Part shown: one piece after another, positions 62,701-64,000 of the stretch
How the letters are laid out: each line of letters starts with the position of its first letter
Numbering within the stretch: position 1 is the stretch's first letter
Assembly: GCA_900473415.1 (NCBI GenBank)
Contig: UCLR01000036.1
Span: 1 to 64,000 of the forward strand
Length of the DNA: 64,000 bases
Source of the DNA: Hyphomicrobiales bacterium
GTDB taxonomy: Bacteria > Pseudomonadota > Alphaproteobacteria > Rhizobiales > Beijerinckiaceae
Direction of reading: 5' to 3'
Notes under the pieces: generated by a model
What the model saw: the letters and a program-made list of their open reading frames with translations, nothing else
The model's database searches: none
Told to the model about the DNA's origin: nothing
Position numbers and translations under genes: made by a program

Positions 62701-63667
62701 CCGCGCGCCGCGCATACCTCCGGCTCTGCCCGGACGGCCGCTCGCGGTGCCGCTGGCCCTGCCCATCGTCACCGCCCAGCCACCGGCGCTGCTCTCGCTC
62801 GCCGCCTTCGCGTCGCCCTGGCCCGGAGCGCTCGCGATCTGGAGCGCCGACGATGCCGGACAATTCGCACCCTCCGGCTTCGTCGAGGGGCCTTCGATCG
62901 TCGGCGAGACGCTAACGGATCTGCCGCCGGGGCCGCTCTGGCGCACGGACGAGCGCGCCGTGCTGGAGGTCAGGCTGCGCGGCGGCGTGCTCGCCTCAGT
63001 TGCGCCAGAAGCAGCGCTTGCGGGCGCCAATGCACTGGCGCTGATCGACGAGGTTGGCGAGATCGAGATCGTGACAGTCTCTCGGGTCGAGCTCATCGGC
63101 CCGCAGCGCTTCCGCCTCTCCGGCTTCATCCGCGGTCTCGGCGGCTCAGAGGCCGCAGCTGCGCGCCTTCTGCCGGCTGGGAGCCGCATCGTCGTCCTCG
63201 ACGGTTCGGCCGTGACGCTGACGCGCGAGCTGTCCGATGTCGGGCGGACGCTGCGTTGTCGCATCGGTCCCGCCCGCCACGACGTCGGCGATGCAACGAT
63301 GGTGGAGGTTGCCGCGGAGGTCACCGGCCCGGCGCTGCTGCCTTTGTCGCCGATCCGCGCCAAGGCACGACGGACGGATGACGGCATCGCGTTGAGCTGG
63401 CTGAGGCGCACGCGCATCGATGGCGATTCGTGGGAACTAACCGAGGTGCCGCTGGGCGAGGAGACCGAGCGCTACGATCTGCGCATCCTCCACGGTGATG
63501 CGGTGATCCATGCCGAAATCGTCAATGAAGCCGGTTGGCTCTACCCGGCGACGCAGGAGCTCGCTGATTTCGGTGCGCCCCAGCTGGAGCTCGCGCTCTC
63601 GGTCGCGCAGATCAGCGCCGCGGTGGGGAATGGGCGCGAATGGCGTGGACGGATCGCCGTGGGCTGA
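59750..63667 (+). CDS. GTA gp15, large tail tip protein with TIM-barrel domain
   Basis: A 1305-residue baseplate protein, close to the RcGTA g15 size. The Gly-rich N-terminus (VAGAALGSALGGPLGGAIGQ) is typical. A GTA TIM-barrel, glycoside-hydrolase-like domain spans about residues 430-720, with candidate acid residues Glu466 (IGSELVGLT) and Glu646 (WLTEIGVP). A phage tail_3-type domain and beta-rich C-terminal modules follow (IEPGDVVSVPAAGEGRLFRV). It begins at 59750, sharing the A of the gp14 stop. Likely binds and breaches the recipient surface. Confidence 0.93.
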   Translation: MATLLLQVAGAALGSALGGPLGGAIGQALGGLAGAGIDQSWLGGSGGNKMVEGPRLKEVNGLAATEGAAIPRVYGRARLGGQLVWATRFEEEVTVSIQRTKSGGKGGRSQKTYETTYSYYANLAIGLCEGPIAFVRRIWVDGRELDSSTVAMRVHHGHETQEPDPLIAAKEAGEAPAYRGLAYVVFERFPLADYGNRVPQFDFEVVRAVEGLGGMIRAVSLIPGAGEFVYDARPISHEPEPGVSESLTRHQLYGGSDVDTAVSQLLSLCPNLRSVSLVVSWFGDDLRAGSCSVAPRVEIAWKPTVGAEWSVAGLSRASARPVSQNDGRPAFGGTPSDESVIALIRRLRFDHGLEVVLYPFLMMDIPADNALRDPWSGAVGQPRYPWRGRITCDPAPGSSGSPEGTAGVTSQVAAFIGTVEPADMSAAGDVVICAKPDEWSWRRLVMHCATLAQVAGGVEGFVIGSELVGLTQLRAASGYPMADQLVGIAQDVKAILPTATLTYAADWTEYGADVRDGGDDIDFPLDPLWASPAIGAIGIDFYPPLSDWRDSGDHADAQLARGPSDRAYLRGRLTSGEAYDWFYADEEGRALQERLPIEDGAYGKPWLYRPKDLWGWWSHPHIRRSGGVETTATAFVPGAKPIWLTEIGVPAVDKGANAPNVFPDARSDEGGFPPFSSGARDDLVQARGLEAIISGFDPARVGFEAARNPVHPVSGIRMVDPAHVTVWNWDARPFPAFPDLGGIWADGANFETGHWLNGRLEGSPVDRLVTKLLVDFGLPPADGIAIDGFLDGYVLDRPLSARQALEPLAQTFGFDAVMSSGRLRFDGRGGAVSRLLGPDDFVPDREGEPFTLRRNQESELPLELRLGFSDSENDYRNAAARSRRLAGVARREVAVDTAIVTRAAEGQRLADQRLQEAWAGRETLECELSPRCLDIEPGDVVSVPAAGEGRLFRVTRIADGPTRQVSARAVEPAIYSSAGIKGPGRAPRIPPALPGRPLAVPLALPIVTAQPPALLSLAAFASPWPGALAIWSADDAGQFAPSGFVEGPSIVGETLTDLPPGPLWRTDERAVLEVRLRGGVLASVAPEAALAGANALALIDEVGEIEIVTVSRVELIGPQRFRLSGFIRGLGGSEAAAARLLPAGSRIVVLDGSAVTLTRELSDVGRTLRCRIGPARHDVGDATMVEVAAEVTGPALLPLSPIRAKARRTDDGIALSWLRRTRIDGDSWELTEVPLGEETERYDLRILHGDAVIHAEIVNEAGWLYPATQELADFGAPQLELALSVAQISAAVGNGREWRGRIAVG

Positions 63668-63736
63668 TCTACTCTGGATTGTAGAAGAGGCGTTGCATTC
63701 ATGGCGCATTCAGGCCGGTGGGGTTAGCGCTTGTCG

Positions 63737-64000
63737 ATGATGCCGGTGGAATCGATTCTAGCCTTTGCGCTTCTCTCCGCGTCGCCGATGCCTATCGTGC
63801 GCGTCGACGATGCGACGCCGATCTCGTGCCTGTCCTCGGACGAGATGCGCGATGCCGTTGCCGATGGGCGGGTGATCAAACCGGCGGAGGCCTCTCGCCA
63901 CGCCCGGCATGCCGCGCCCGGCGAAGTCGTTCGCATCAGGCTCTGTCGCCAGGGCGAGGATTTCGTCTATGTCGTCACCACGTTGAAGCGCGACGGTCGC
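63737..64000 (+). CDS. Exported PepSY-like protein, N-terminal fragment (cut by right edge)
   Basis: The first 88 codons of a plus-strand gene run off the right edge. The N-terminus is a short hydrophobic signal-like segment (PVESILAFALLSASPMP). LSSDEMRDAVADGRVIKPAE and CRQGEDFVYVVTTLKRDGR then match the small periplasmic PepSY-type proteins that often accompany two-component systems. Two adjacent ATG codons could start it. It lies 69 bp past the GTA cluster and is probably not part of it. Confidence 0.72.
   Translation, partial: MMPVESILAFALLSASPMPIVRVDDATPISCLSSDEMRDAVADGRVIKPAEASRHARHAAPGEVVRIRLCRQGEDFVYVVTTLKRDGR

Larger units (their letters stand above)
48051..63667 (+). mobile_element. 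RcGTA-like gene transfer agent structural cluster
   Basis: Gene order and families follow the Rhodobacter capsulatus GTA g1-g15: TerS, TerL, portal, gp3.5, prohead protease, capsid, connector, head closure, tail terminator, major tail protein, two chaperones, tape measure, distal tail, hub, NlpC/P60 peptidase and the large TIM-barrel tail protein. No integrase, repressor, replication or lysis gene is present, which separates it from a prophage. Two inverted protease genes and an extra small frame are additions. GTAs package random host DNA and are controlled by the host cell-cycle system in studied relatives. Confidence 0.9.

Noticed and set aside
60545..62863. Minus-strand open frame of 772 codons opposite gp15
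   Set aside because: The gp15 frame matches the GTA family along its length; the antisense frame shows no motif.
48051..63667. Interpretation as a normal temperate prophage
   Set aside because: No integrase, attachment sites, repressor, replication or lysis genes, and the gene order is that of RcGTA with its short tape measure.

Overview
High-GC, densely coded alphaproteobacterial chromosome. The gene content (RcGTA-like gene transfer agent cluster, Lrp-paired PLP enzyme, split methylmalonyl-CoA mutase with MeaB, asparaginase of the Rhizobium etli type) and two families of short palindromic intergenic repeats fit Hyphomicrobiales (Rhizobiales), most like Bosea. The genus is an inference from gene content, not from a marker gene. 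No rRNA, tRNA, CRISPR array, integrase or replication origin was seen. Most genes lie in tight operons with 4-bp start/stop overlaps.

Layout. 0-4.3 kb: edge of a coiled-coil-like gene, an Hpt phosphotransfer protein, a 2Fe-2S ferredoxin, a universal stress protein, a MITE-like element with 29-bp inverted ends, a small membrane protein, a CoxE-type VWA protein and HU. 4.6-15.4 kb: purine locus. A minus-strand operon xdhA-xdhB-xdhC-ATPase-permease-permease-BMP binding protein (xanthine dehydrogenase plus a nucleoside/purine ABC importer) is divergent from guanine deaminase. Together they would import purines and convert guanine to xanthine and urate. 15.4-30.1 kb: D-amino-acid transaminase, peptide-binding protein, hydrolases, malic enzyme, a lone Lrp ligand-binding domain, asparaginase, a Tat-exported beta-helix protein, pyroglutamyl peptidase, MeaB, two tandem hydrolase lipoproteins and an Lrp regulator. 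30.2-36.6 kb: a methionine gamma-lyase-like enzyme divergent from the Lrp gene, a DUF3750 protein and a potFGHI polyamine importer. 37-42 kb: mutA-thiD-mutB, in which a hydroxymethylpyrimidine kinase gene sits between the two methylmalonyl-CoA mutase subunits. 42-47.8 kb: HerA-like ATPase, mntH with a clear promoter and Mur-like operator, an M20 peptidase and a LOG-family protein.

48-63.7 kb: an apparently complete RcGTA-like gene transfer agent cluster (small and large terminase, portal, gp3.5, an extra small ORF, prohead protease, capsid, connectors, tail terminator, tail tube, two chaperones, tape measure, distal tail, hub, NlpC/P60 peptidase, 1305-residue tail-fibre/hub protein). Its notable feature is two tandem, inverted, exported chymotrypsin-fold proteases placed between the capsid gene and the head-tail connector. 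A promoter-like site with a palindrome over its -10 region and a terminator-like leader hairpin precede the first GTA gene. The window ends in a PepSY-like exported protein cut by the right edge.
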